Shown here one piece after another: positions 1 to 9,146 of a stretch of 64,000 nucleotides of DNA. Location: contig JAFLKK010000007.1 of assembly GCA_019163375.1 (NCBI GenBank), positions 1 to 64,000 of the forward strand. The letters run 5' to 3'. The notes beneath the pieces are model-generated. The model was not told where the DNA came from. It saw only the letters and a program-made list of their open reading frames with translations, and searched no databases. Every line of letters begins with the position of its first letter. Position 1 is the first letter of the stretch. The translations under genes were made by a program, and so were the position numbers. Source of the stretch: Paludibacter sp. (GTDB taxonomy: Bacteria > Bacteroidota > Bacteroidia > Bacteroidales > Paludibacteraceae).

Positions 1-2361
1 GAATGTAGGTGAAGCCAATGGGGCTTTTGTATCCAATGCTGACTGGGTGGCAGCAGAAATGGGCAAACTTGATGTGGAAAGTGTTTTCAATACATTTCTA
101 TCATCTACCATATCACTAACTACAACAAGCTTATCGTTTACTGCACCCGTCTGAAGACCTGTTATTTTTAACGTATTAGTGTTATCAGTGTCAATTATCG
201 TGGGTTTATTTAAAGTACCTCCCAATGAAACAACACCATCTGCAGAACTCAAACCAGCACCTACATTAGTCAACACATTTACACCAACAGGAGTTGAAAT
301 ACCATTAACAGACGTAGTAATCAAACCATTACTACTAGATATTGCATTAGATAATATAATAGAGGCATGTGCCTGAACATTATTAACAGTGCTAGTAAGA
401 GCGTTTCCAGTCATCTCCAACTTATTAATCACTGGCTGCGGAGTATTCTCACTATACACCAAAGTTCCATCAGCATCAAATCCTATTTGTCTTGCTACTG
501 TACCTGCTAAAGGCTGGAGTTTAGCAATATCTCCATTTACTATTGAACGAATCTCGTTACCAGAACCATACAATCCATGAGACGTCACAACACCAACTGA
601 AGATGAAATCCCATTAACAGTACTTGTAATTGTGTTACCATTCATCACGAGTTGATTGGAGACAGTTGTGCTTGTAGAAGGCTGCATAACCAAATTTCCA
701 CTAGCGTCGAAACCAAGTGTATTAGTGATGACTGTAGTCGCACCAGGAGATAGCACAGACGTCGTACCATTTACCTTGCTAACAAACGTATTTCCACTAG
801 CAGTAAAGGAATTATCTAACAATAACGTTTTTGAACTTTGCCTTACTAGTTTACCACCGGCACCTAAAGTCGTAAAACCTAGCACTGCATCAACTGCGCC
901 GGGTAGCGGAGTTAGAGTTGCAGTTAAACCATTTACAGCACTGCTAATTGATAACGAACCAGAATTTAAATCATTAGATTTCACAATATCATCCTCTGAT
1001 GATACACCATTTACAGTGGATGTTATGGTATTATCAACTGTATAAATATCGTTACTAACAGGTACTTCCGTTTGATTCTGAATTCTCAAAACACCACCGC
1101 TATCAAATCCAAGAGTTTTAGTAATAGTACCAGATGTTGGTGTCAACGTTTTAGATATTCCATTAACAGAAGAAGTTATAGAGTTACTTCCACTAGTCAA
1201 ATCAATTGCAGTTACAATTTCGGCAGTTGCCTCTTTACCATTTACTGTAGTAGTAATTGTATTTCCTAAACTTTTAGTTGAGTTTGTAATTGAGAGAAGA
1301 CCTGGTTCTTGTTTTATCAATTTGCCCGAAGCATCAAAACCGAGGGTTTGATTAATTACACCAACATCTGGTGTCAAAGAATTAGAAACCCCATTTACAG
1401 TACTAATAATACTACCGGATTTTCCCTCTAAAGTATTTGAAAAAAGCTGTATGACGAGATCACCTGTGGAATTGAATCCTAAATTTTTTGATATAGTCCC
1501 TGGTTGAGGTTCCAATGTGGAAGGAACGTTATTTACAGTACTAATAATTTTATTTGAGACTCCCTTTAGAGTATTTGAGAAAGGCATAGTTACCAAATCT
1601 CCACTTGTGTTAAACCCCAGTGTTTTAGAAACAGTTCCGTCACCTGGAGCTAAGTCGGTTCTATATCCATTTACAATAGATGATAACTTTCCACTCGCTC
1701 CTTCTAAAACATTTGAAGTAATAACTTTAGCCGTGCTCGTAATATTATTAATGGTAGCAGTAATGTCATTATCGGTCACTTCAATTTTATTTGTACTTGC
1801 TGCCTCTTGTTTTACTAGGTTTCCGGAAGCATCAAAACCTATCGCATTTTTAATACTACCTAAACTGGGTATTAAATCTGTAGCAATGCCATTTACTTTA
1901 CTCGTCAGCTTATTACCCGAACCTATGAGTTTGACATCATTAATTATAGAGACACTTGTTCCAAGATTACCATTCACTGTTGTATACAGAATATTACCTG
2001 AACTTGTATTTGACACACTAGTATGAAGAGCATTATAATCTTCAATCAATTTAGGGAGTTCGTCTTTATTTAAAACTCGTACCCATTTTTTACTGTCAGT
2101 ACTCCAATAATAAATACCTTTAGGCTCTGTACCTGATTCATTGAAAATCATCATTCCACTCACAGGATTACCATCCAGCGTCCATGTTGTTTCATCATTG
2201 AGGGCAATTCGAGGTAAGCGTAGTCCTTTTGTGGAACTTTCTAATTCGAGTAAAGACCCTTCTTGTATAATTGTTGGATTGTCACCCACCTTATTCTGAG
2301 CACCAACAGACAACGCAAACACAACGAACAAAATTGCAAGAAACCATTTTTCTATTTTCAT
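1..2361 (-). CDS. Long exported repeat protein, tail-fibre/adhesin-like (partial, 3' end outside window)
   Basis: The minus strand is open from an ATG at 2361 to the left edge (787 codons, no stop). The N-terminus is a clear signal peptide (hydrophobic core, then SVGAQ). Residues of roughly 25-110 form a head containing WTLDGNPVSGMMIFNESG and YYWSTDSKKWVRV, typical of Bacteroidota surface proteins built on fibre stalks. From about residue 110 come imperfect repeats with the core VNG-x(5)-L-x-P-x2-GT(I/V)-x3-LGFD-ASGNLV; about eight copies are visible. The last visible residues read ALDTKAPLASPTF, a motif recurrent in phage tail fibres and Bacteroidota fibre proteins. Family knowledge suggests a trimeric stalk with a C-terminal tip or chaperone domain beyond the edge. 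Plus-strand open frames here are shadows. Function is inferred. Confidence 0.85.
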   Translation of the reverse strand, partial: MKIEKWFLAILFVVFALSVGAQNKVGDNPTIIQEGSLLELESSTKGLRLPRIALNDETTWTLDGNPVSGMMIFNESGTEPKGIYYWSTDSKKWVRVLNKDELPKLIEDYNALHTSVSNTSSGNILYTTVNGNLGTSVSIINDVKLIGSGNKLTSKVNGIATDLIPSLGSIKNAIGFDASGNLVKQEAASTNKIEVTDNDITATINNITSTAKVITSNVLEGASGKLSSIVNGYRTDLAPGDGTVSKTLGFNTSGDLVTMPFSNTLKGVSNKIISTVNNVPSTLEPQPGTISKNLGFNSTGDLVIQLFSNTLEGKSGSIISTVNGVSNSLTPDVGVINQTLGFDASGKLIKQEPGLLSITNSTKSLGNTITTTVNGKEATAEIVTAIDLTSGSNSITSSVNGISKTLTPTSGTITKTLGFDSGGVLRIQNQTEVPVSNDIYTVDNTITSTVNGVSSEDDIVKSNDLNSGSLSISSAVNGLTATLTPLPGAVDAVLGFTTLGAGGKLVRQSSKTLLLDNSFTASGNTFVSKVNGTTSVLSPGATTVITNTLGFDASGNLVMQPSTSTTVSNQLVMNGNTITSTVNGISSSVGVVTSHGLYGSGNEIRSIVNGDIAKLQPLAGTVARQIGFDADGTLVYSENTPQPVINKLEMTGNALTSTVNNVQAHASIILSNAISSSNGLITTSVNGISTPVGVNVLTNVGAGLSSADGVVSLGGTLNKPTIIDTDNTNTLKITGLQTGAVNDKLVVVSDMVDDRNVLKTLSTSSLPISAATQSALDTKAPLASPTF

Positions 2362-2402
2362 AACTTCAATTATTTAAACTACTACGAATGACTACAATTC
2401 AT

Positions 2403-2410
2403 CAAAAATA
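2403..2410 (-). promoter_or_regulatory. Putative -7 element of the repeat-protein gene
   Basis: On the minus strand this reads TATTTTTG, matching the Bacteroidota -7 consensus TAnnTTTG. It lies 42 bases before the ATG at 2361. No good TTTG -33 element is seen at the usual spacing. Confidence 0.4.
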
Positions 2411-2543
2411 ACAATTAATTATTAACAAGAACACTAACAAGGACTAAAGAATCCGACAGTAACATATATATTGTCAATAATTAGACAATAGTAAATCAAC
2501 GCCCAATAACCAAAATAAATGACATAGTATTTGATTCAGCAGT

Positions 2544-2741
2544 CTACTTCCCTGACTTTACTATACGGGAAAATGCAAAAGATAGTAAATCAGTAATTAT
2601 ACAAAACACAATAACAAAAATTGACAAAGCAAGAACTACAGGACCCACAACTACAACTTTAAACACTCTAAATAAAACAAGAAATTCACTTTGCGCTGCA
2701 TCTGCCCTAGAAAGTTTATCTAGCGTTTCTACTTGTTTCAT
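2544..2741 (-). CDS. Small membrane protein, unknown function
   Basis: 65 residues starting MKQVETLDKLSRADAAQSEF, then a long hydrophobic stretch (about residues 25-57) and a basic tail ending VKSGK. It looks like one or two membrane segments. I do not recognise a family. It lies between the repeat protein and the kinase genes on the same strand, 182 bases before the repeat-protein start. Two copies of the island's direct-repeat box lie 107-167 bases upstream of its ATG, which supports it being a real, regulated gene. Small size and AT-rich surroundings keep confidence moderate. Confidence 0.45.
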   Translation of the reverse strand: MKQVETLDKLSRADAAQSEFLVLFRVFKVVVVGPVVLALSIFVIVFCIITDLLSFAFSRIVKSGK

Positions 2742-2847
2742 ATGTTGTAATTATATAAATTTAAAATAGCTTTTATCTAGCTCAAGTATACAGCTTATGA
2801 TTCTTTACAAAATTACAAATATTAAACTTTCTTATCCTTTTTACTGA

Positions 2848-2864
2848 GGGTACATTAAGGGTAC
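2848..2864. promoter_or_regulatory. Direct-repeat box 1 (GGGTAC-N5-GGGTAC)
   Basis: Reads GGGTACATTAAGGGTAC. The two GGGTAC half-sites are 11 bp apart, one helical turn, as in tandem response-regulator sites. It is the first of four copies in the island and lies upstream of the small membrane gene ending at 2741. Operator role is inferred. Confidence 0.5.
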
Positions 2865-2891
2865 TAAAACCTCATTAAACCAACACAACAA

Positions 2892-2908
2892 GGGTACATT
2901 ATGGGTAC
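2892..2908. promoter_or_regulatory. Direct-repeat box 2 (GGGTAC-N5-GGGTAC)
   Basis: Reads GGGTACATTATGGGTAC. It is 44 bp (four 11-bp turns) from box 1, so both boxes would face the same side of the helix. Confidence 0.5.
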
Positions 2909-2931
2909 GTAGCCTCATCTCCATTATAAAT

Positions 2932-2966
2932 AAAAAAAAAAACGTTTATCTCAATTGAGATAAACG
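2932..2966 (-). terminator. Rho-independent terminator of histidine kinase 1
   Basis: A perfect 24-bp palindrome (2943-2966, arms CGTTTATCTCAA / TTGAGATAAACG) is followed on the minus strand by a run of about eleven T residues (2942-2932). It lies 36 bases past the kinase stop codon. Confidence 0.85.
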
Positions 2967-3001
2967 CCACAAACGCCTTAAGCTAGAAACTAAACTTTGA
3001 A

Positions 3002-4576
3002 TTAGCTCCCAGTTTTTTTCAACATCTCGAAATACTCCACATTCCCGCTCATAGAAGTCTTAATTACTTCATCTTTCCAATAAGTGAAGTTTGGGCTCGT
3101 ATATGTTGAAGAAGAGTCCAAAATACTGAGTAATTCTCCTGTTTGATAAATCAAAACATTTGCAATTTTTTTCTGACATATCCGAATCATGTCGTCTTCA
3201 TTTTCATTACATCTATACTTCTTTGGCGAATAGCGAATAGCCTCATCACTTTCGATTATTTCATTCGCTTTCACTGGAAGTTCGAACCAAACAAGGGCAC
3301 CTTCCGACAATTTAGATATAACTCCAATCTGACCGCCATGTGCTTCAACTACCAATTTGCAAAATGTCAAACCAATACCCGTTGAATCGCCATTATCTGA
3401 ATTCTGTGTTCTTCCTTGAAAATATTCACCAAAAATATGATCTACGTCTTTTGCAGATATTCCGCACCCATAATCCCTTATCTCAGCTCTTACTCTATTC
3501 ACATTTCTCGAAACATCAATGTCAATTTTTTCGTTGCATTTTGAAAATTTAATTGCATTGGTCAACACATTCACGAACACACGTTCAATCAAACGTTCAT
3601 CCATCTCAAGTACCGTATTTGTATTTTTCACGACACACTCTATTTTTTTTTCACATAATAGATAACTAACCTGGTTTATGGCATTGTTAATAACATCTGA
3701 TAGATCCACACTAACTAATTTCAACTCTAAATTACCACATTTACACTTTCTAATTGCTAAAATATCACACAACATTAATTGTATAGCTTTACTTGGCTCA
3801 ACAATATCTTCTCTTCGTATCGAGTCACTTTTAGTAGCGCTAACAATTCTACTTATCGGATTCTTAATGTCATGTAAAATCATATTAAACATTTTTTCTT
3901 TATAAATCAACAATCCTCTGGCTTCCTCCTTTTGATGAACTACTTCTTTTCCTAATAAGTCAAACTTCACGACATAGTAACTCAAAGAAGAATTTAAGAA
4001 ATACAAAAGAATAGTAATCCCCAAAAATATTACAATATCAATCACAATCAAAGGTTTAATCAATCGATCATTCAAGTAAAAAGAACAGAAACACATCCAT
4101 ATAACAGAGAGAGCTCCAACAATAAACACATGGAACTTATTTGCCAAAAGAGAGATTAATATTAGTAATACAATTAAAATTAAATGTGCATGAACATAAT
4201 ACAAATTAGCTGAATAAACACCCATATAAATAGAATATCCGAATTTCCCAAATACATTGAAAATCGATATATAGACAAACAATATACTTGACAGCCTGAT
4301 AGGCATTAAATTAAAAATCGTCAACACGCATAAAAAAAACAAAAAGATAATCGTGAGAAAAACTGCACATTCTAAAACAAAACAATGGTCATTATTATAA
4401 ATGTTTAGAAATTTCAAATACACCATAAATGCAAAAAAAAACACTACTTTGATCATTATTTGCTGAATTCTACCGCACACCTTCTCGATCTGATATATAT
4501 CAAGATCAGATATACCAATAAGACGATTAATATTAAATATTGAATCAAACTTAGACATATTATCTATATTCATCAA
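3002..4576 (-). CDS. Membrane sensor histidine kinase 1
   Basis: 524 residues. About six hydrophobic segments lie between residues 42 and 200, with short loops and no large periplasmic sensor. A linker leads to a HisKA/HATPase_c core: H box HDIKNP with His235, N box NVLTNAIKFS, G1 box DYGCGI and G2 box STGIGL. A tail of some 60 residues follows the kinase core and contains YWKDEVIKTSMSGNVEYF. The kinase at 6691-8286 has the same layout, the same His235 and a matching tail, so the two are paralogues. The likely partner is the LuxR-type regulator at 5316. A GGGTAC direct-repeat box lies 179 bases upstream and a strong terminator follows. The signal sensed is unknown. Confidence 0.9.
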   Translation of the reverse strand: MMNIDNMSKFDSIFNINRLIGISDLDIYQIEKVCGRIQQIMIKVVFFFAFMVYLKFLNIYNNDHCFVLECAVFLTIIFLFFLCVLTIFNLMPIRLSSILFVYISIFNVFGKFGYSIYMGVYSANLYYVHAHLILIVLLILISLLANKFHVFIVGALSVIWMCFCSFYLNDRLIKPLIVIDIVIFLGITILLYFLNSSLSYYVVKFDLLGKEVVHQKEEARGLLIYKEKMFNMILHDIKNPISRIVSATKSDSIRREDIVEPSKAIQLMLCDILAIRKCKCGNLELKLVSVDLSDVINNAINQVSYLLCEKKIECVVKNTNTVLEMDERLIERVFVNVLTNAIKFSKCNEKIDIDVSRNVNRVRAEIRDYGCGISAKDVDHIFGEYFQGRTQNSDNGDSTGIGLTFCKLVVEAHGGQIGVISKLSEGALVWFELPVKANEIIESDEAIRYSPKKYRCNENEDDMIRICQKKIANVLIYQTGELLSILDSSSTYTSPNFTYWKDEVIKTSMSGNVEYFEMLKKTGS

Positions 4577-5315
4577 TTAAACGCATCAATAAAAAAAAAC
4601 AATGAAATATGTTCTAATGCAAGGAAGAATTCTTTGCTTATATAAAACTACAGCGCTACAGTCTATCTTAAATACCATAATATAGCACAGTCATAATGCA
4701 AAATATTGATTATGTAAAAATACGCAACTAATAGATAATATCTAAATACACAAAGGGTACATATAGGGTACGGTGTGGTAATTAACTAAAGACACATCTA
4801 TTCACAGTAATTATATATTATATATTATATATCTGCAATATAATCAACAAAACATAGTTTTAAATAAAATTAGTCACATTTAAATATGAATTCAATAAGT
4901 AAGTACAAAACTAATCAAATCCAATATAGACTGGCAGTGCCCTGCTTGTGGTTTGGATTATTACCTCCGCAAACGTTTGCTACATTTGTCCGCTGAGCTT
5001 TAAACACAATGAAACCAAGCGCTTTATTTTTGGAAAAGATCTGATACTGGAGTAGTACTAAGTAATGAGAATTAATTGCTGTCGCATTTTGATTTTTATA
5101 AGACATATCTATCCGTATCATAAATAGGACTGCTGTTAACTCAAAAAAAATACGACATTAAATTCAAACTATTAACCGAGAACCCTTAACTCCAATTATT
5201 ATCATTATGAATCATTAGAAAATCGAACTTAGAATTTATATATAAACCTTGCTTAAATAAAATTCAATTTTACTATAAGGCTGGGTAGTAAATTTCATAC
5301 ATAAAACTCCTATCA
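4577..5315. other. AT-rich intergenic region with direct-repeat box 3
   Basis: This is the upstream region of kinase 1 and the downstream region of the response regulator. It holds the direct-repeat box at 4755-4771 and a short TATATTATATATTATATA-like tract near 4812-4830. A 68-codon minus-strand open frame at 4915-5121 cannot be supported as a gene. Confidence 0.5.
4755..4771. promoter_or_regulatory. Direct-repeat box 3 (GGGTAC-N5-GGGTAC)
   Basis: Reads GGGTACATATAGGGTAC and is preceded by ACAAA, as in box 4. It lies 179-195 bases upstream of the kinase 1 start codon. Confidence 0.5.
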
Positions 5316-6161
5316 CTACATATTTTGAATAAATAATTGTAGACTTTGATGCGGAAGTAAACCCAATTTCTTTTTTAGTCGCTTACGAGCTGTATTAACA
5401 GAGTCAGGAGACGTATAAGTAATGGTTGATATTTCCTTATTGCTCATAGCCAACTTTATAAAAGCACACAAACGCAATTCATTTGGAGTAAAACTTCCGA
5501 ATTCATTTTGGATTTTCTTTAAAAAAGCGTGATGAACAAAATCAAAATGAGATTCAAAATCATTCCAGTTTATTTGGTAAACTTTGGAATACAATTGAGA
5601 TTCCATCTTTATTAAGGCCTCATCTATTTGTTGATTCTTAGACTTGAGCACCTGCTCCTTTATTATTAATAATTGCTTGAGCGTAGACAACTTCAACTCG
5701 TTTAGCTGCTGAATACTAATCAATTTCTGGGCAAGTTGATTTTCCAATTCTCTTTTTTGTTGTTGAATTTCAAAATATGCTTTAGAAAGCTTAAGCATAT
5801 TTGTAACACGCGCACAAAGTTCAATTTCATCAAATGGCTTACGGAGATAATCCACCGCTCCTGAGATTAATGCATCATTGAGATGAGCGGAGTCAACCAT
5901 AATTCCTGAAGTAATTATAATAGGAATGTCCTCTGTTGATTGATCTTGCTTGAGGTGGATAGTAGCCTCAATTCCGTTCATTATAGGCATTTGCCAGTCC
6001 ATTATAATTAGATCTACCATTTCCGCAGTTGCGATTTCGCAAGCTGATTTTCCATTTCCAGTTGACATTATTTCATACTCTGGATTTTTAATCAAGATAT
6101 GCACAACATCCCTAATCATATTTATATCATCATCAACAATCAAGATTTTAAATTTTTTCAT
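5316..6161 (-). CDS. Two-component response regulator, receiver plus coiled coil plus LuxR-type HTH
   Basis: 281 residues. The receiver domain (about 1-120) has the acidic pocket D10-D12, phospho-acceptor Asp55 in DLIIMDWQMP, Thr84/Ser85 and Lys108 in RKP. A coiled coil of about 95 residues (Gln/Lys/Leu rich) follows. The C-terminal 60 residues are a LuxR/GerE-like helix-turn-helix (FTPNELRLCAFIKLAMSNKE, then a recognition helix ending RKRLKKKLGL). It sits between the two paralogous kinases on the same strand and is their most likely output protein. Its own upstream region carries no GGGTAC box, unlike the kinases, so it may be expressed independently. Confidence 0.9.
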   Translation of the reverse strand: MKKFKILIVDDDINMIRDVVHILIKNPEYEIMSTGNGKSACEIATAEMVDLIIMDWQMPIMNGIEATIHLKQDQSTEDIPIIITSGIMVDSAHLNDALISGAVDYLRKPFDEIELCARVTNMLKLSKAYFEIQQQKRELENQLAQKLISIQQLNELKLSTLKQLLIIKEQVLKSKNQQIDEALIKMESQLYSKVYQINWNDFESHFDFVHHAFLKKIQNEFGSFTPNELRLCAFIKLAMSNKEISTITYTSPDSVNTARKRLKKKLGLLPHQSLQLFIQNM

Positions 6162-6690
6162 AAAATTATATTTATATTTAAACTATAATTACTCATACAT
6201 TCAGACTAACCGGTTTACATTTTCAAATTTAAACTTCAAAAAAAAAAAAATAGCACGTATCTTATAAATTTGCCGCAATTATTTCTAACAATAAAATTAT
6301 AGCTGTAAGAATTTAACAATAATGAAAATAATATTACATATACCAGCCTATTATCAAACGTTTTTAACTTAACATTCTTTATAGCTAAATTATAATGTAT
6401 TTTTACAAAAGGATTAATCCAAGACAACAACATTAATACTGAATATACTACCAACCACTTTCTGTTTAATAGATAAACTAAACAATATAAAATATTTTTT
6501 CCAGTGTTCAAATACTTTCTAATACAATCCTTGATTTACTGTTAGTTAATCTGCATAAAGAATTCCAATAACATTAACACAAATTACACTTTTGCGTAAA
6601 TAAACTCCATATGTATGCAACTTATCATAGCACTTCAGATCGACCTAAGCTTTGATAATTATTACGCCCACAAATTTCAATTACTTGATT
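6162..6690. other. AT-rich intergenic region, no supported gene
   Basis: The region is upstream of the response regulator and downstream of kinase 2. The only open frame (minus 6236-6511, 91 codons) consists of AT-rich codons, starts in no recognisable context and ends in a poly-Phe tract from an A-run. I see no direct-repeat box and no clear terminator. Confidence 0.4.
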
Positions 6691-8286
6691 TTAAGACACA
6701 TTCTTACTCTTTAAATAATCAGGCATAAACATTAATTCTTTAAACCGATCTAAATTCCCAGTCATCGAGCTTTTCAGCACATCCTCCTTCCAAGAAATTA
6801 CAATAGGTAAACTAGATGGGGCACTATCGAAAACATTAAGAATTTTACTCGTTTCATAAACAGAAAAATTAGTAATTTTCAATTTATATTCGAATAAAAC
6901 CTCTTCATCCATATTTGTATATTCCAATTTATACGGGACTAATCGAGTTGTTTCATGCTGAGTCAATCTCTCTATTGACAAGATCGGTAATTCAACCCAA
7001 AACTGCGTCTTGGATGAATTTGATTCGACACCAATAAATCCACCATGCCCCTCTACCACTAACTTACAAAATGTAAGCCCAAGACCTGTCGATCGAGTGA
7101 TTCCTAAATTTTGCGATCTTATTTGAAAATATTTTTCAAATACGCGATCAATATTATCAGACTTAATTCCTTCGCCTCTATCTAGCACTACAATTCGAAC
7201 TTTATTATCCTTTTGTGTTATGTTTATGTCAATAATGCCATTCTCTTTTGAAAATTTAATTGCATTTGTAAGTAAATTTTCAAATACCCGTACTAATAGC
7301 TCAACATCTACTTCTAAACTACACTTTACATAAGCTCTTTTAAAAATTGATATTTTCTTATCTTCCAACAAATATTTAATCCTACTTATTGCAATATCAA
7401 TAAGCTCATCAATATCTCGAGTTAAAAATTCAAACACCATTTTTGATTCTTCCATTTTAGACACATCAAGAATATTCTCAACCTTCGTAAGCAATAATAG
7501 TGAAGATTCAACTATATCATCTTTTCTTATAACATCCTTTTGGGTAGCTGAAATAATTCGATTAATTGGATTTTTAATATCGTGCAGTATTACATTTAGC
7601 AGCCAATCCTTCATATTCATTAACTCAACCAACTCTAAATTCTGGGAATCTAAATGTTTAGTTTGTTTGGCGATTCTTAAATTGAATGTATGAATAATAC
7701 TATAAGTAAAATATACTGCTAAGGATACACCAATAAAAAAAACACTATCTAAAACTATCAAACTCCATAAATACGAATCATCTAAACAAATCGTTATAAA
7801 CCACAACCAAATAACAGAAACACAGCCAATATAAAGTATATTACGATAATTACTAACTAACCCTCCAATAGCTATGAATAATAGAAGTAAGAAATGTGTA
7901 TGTAAAAAAAAACTTACTACAAGTGGATGTTTATGTATCAAAAAATAAATATCTTTTACAAATACATTCGCAATAGGTATATATAGGAATAAACTTCCAG
8001 TTAATCTATCAGATATCGCTGATCTAAATTTAAATATATAAACCACAATCAAAGTCGTTAGTGAAATAACACTTAAGCTCATAAGAAAAAGATAATTTGC
8101 ACGAAAATATCCTTCGGCAATTACTATGTAAGCAATAATTGAGAAAAAGAATTGAAAATGGACTGCTAGTTTCCTAACCTGAATGTATATATTCATTTCG
8201 GAATTTACATAAGCGTCCTTAACATTAACCTTACTCTCAAGATATTCAATTAAATTGAATTTACTCAATATTCGTATATTCTTCAT
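6691..8286 (-). CDS. Membrane sensor histidine kinase 2 (paralogue of kinase 1)
   Basis: 531 residues, with about six membrane segments between residues 42 and 200. The kinase core has H box HDIKNPI with His235 (the same position as in kinase 1), N box NLLTNAIKFSKENG, G1 box DRGEGI and G2 box STGLGL. The tail after the kinase core contains SWKEDVLKSSMTGNLDRF, clearly related to the kinase 1 tail. No receiver or HPt domain is fused. It probably signals to the regulator at 5316-6161, so two sensors would feed one output. A GGGTAC direct-repeat box lies 234 bases upstream of the start codon. Confidence 0.9.
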   Translation of the reverse strand: MKNIRILSKFNLIEYLESKVNVKDAYVNSEMNIYIQVRKLAVHFQFFFSIIAYIVIAEGYFRANYLFLMSLSVISLTTLIVVYIFKFRSAISDRLTGSLFLYIPIANVFVKDIYFLIHKHPLVVSFFLHTHFLLLLFIAIGGLVSNYRNILYIGCVSVIWLWFITICLDDSYLWSLIVLDSVFFIGVSLAVYFTYSIIHTFNLRIAKQTKHLDSQNLELVELMNMKDWLLNVILHDIKNPINRIISATQKDVIRKDDIVESSLLLLTKVENILDVSKMEESKMVFEFLTRDIDELIDIAISRIKYLLEDKKISIFKRAYVKCSLEVDVELLVRVFENLLTNAIKFSKENGIIDINITQKDNKVRIVVLDRGEGIKSDNIDRVFEKYFQIRSQNLGITRSTGLGLTFCKLVVEGHGGFIGVESNSSKTQFWVELPILSIERLTQHETTRLVPYKLEYTNMDEEVLFEYKLKITNFSVYETSKILNVFDSAPSSLPIVISWKEDVLKSSMTGNLDRFKELMFMPDYLKSKNVS

Positions 8287-8519
8287 TACATTTAATTAAT
8301 CAATACAGTTAACTCATTTAATGTCTATTATTCAAATTATGCCAACATAATTATTTTTCTTAGTTAGTCAATTAAGGATACTGCTTGTATATATAACATG
8401 GCACTTCAATGCGATTAACCATATATAGCATCAAACAAAACAATTACAACACATACAACTACTTTTAACTTTGTGACTGTAAATTTATTTAAATCGTTTC
8501 AATTCGAAGCCAGAACAAA

Positions 8520-8536
8520 GGGTACATTTGGGGTAC
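8520..8536. promoter_or_regulatory. Direct-repeat box 4 (GGGTAC-N5-GGGTAC)
   Basis: Reads GGGTACATTTGGGGTAC after ACAAA. It is in the upstream region of kinase 2, 234-250 bases from its start codon. Confidence 0.5.
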
Positions 8537-8920
8537 AGGTGACAATAAAGCTACAATATGCAATTAGCCCCAAAAGCATTTCGAATCCAAATCTGCATTC
8601 AAAATAATTACGTGAAAAGTTATAGTTCAATTTCGAATGATACAATTACCTAGAAAAATCAAGATTGCAAATCAATTCGGCTTATTTTCCAAAATGAAAT
8701 CGACTTACATCAACAGGATTGGTTACATTCATCGCTCCATAATTGACATAATTGTCACATTGAAAGCTTCATTACGAATGCATTAAAAACAAAGATGTAA
8801 ATTATCATAACTCACAAAATTTCAAAAATATCATTTCAACATTCGAATGAAATATTCGATTCAATCAACTCCTTATCATTCAATTACTGGAACTTTAATT
8901 ACATCATAAAATAACAAATA

Positions 8921-8962
8921 AAAAAAAAGATTAAACTAATAAACTTTAGTTCATCTTTTTAT
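8921..8962. terminator. Terminator-like hairpin without an adjacent gene
   Basis: Arms AAAGAT-tAAACTAA and TTTAGTTcATCTTT form an imperfect stem flanked by an A-run on the left and a T-run on the right, so it could act in either direction. No gene ends just before it on either strand. Confidence 0.35.
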
Positions 8963-9027
8963 ACTAGATTGACTGAAAGAATCCGTAAAAAATAATGAAT
9001 ATTTTTACATATTATGGCTCAATTTGA

Positions 9028-9059
9028 TTTGTTTCTTAATTTAATAATACCTACATTTG
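9028..9059 (+). promoter_or_regulatory. Promoter of the CI-like regulator
   Basis: TTTG at 9028-9031 and TACATTTG at 9052-9059 with a 20-base spacer match the Bacteroidota -33/-7 consensus. It predicts a leader of about 80 bases before the start codon at 9147. Confidence 0.6.
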
Positions 9060-9146
9060 TGTAATATTTTAGTCAAAAAAGTCACAAAGATAAACGCATT
9101 TTGAGTATAATAAAAATAAACTTATGTTATTTTAATAGCTTTTTTT

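Larger units (their letters stand above)
8287..9146. other. Divergent intergenic region between kinase 2 and the CI-like regulator
   Basis: 860 bases with no supported gene. It holds direct-repeat box 4 (8520-8536), an A-rich/T-rich terminator-like hairpin (8921-8962) that follows no visible gene, and a good promoter for the HTH gene (9028-9059). The stretch 8540-8920 could hold a small transcript ending at the hairpin, but nothing in it shows this directly. Confidence 0.5.

Noticed and set aside
179-2026. Several plus-strand open frames of 60-170 codons
   Set aside because: They are antisense shadows of the minus-strand repeat gene, which has a signal peptide, regular repeats and an uninterrupted frame of 787 codons.
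4915-5121. Minus-strand 68-codon frame ending CGGNNPNHKQGTASLYWI
   Set aside because: The second half looks vaguely familiar as sequence from Bacteroidota intergenic repeats, but I cannot name a family and no promoter or coding character supports it.
6236-6511. Minus-strand 91-codon hydrophobic frame
   Set aside because: Ends in a poly-Phe run from an A-tract, and composition follows the AT-rich background; no family pattern.
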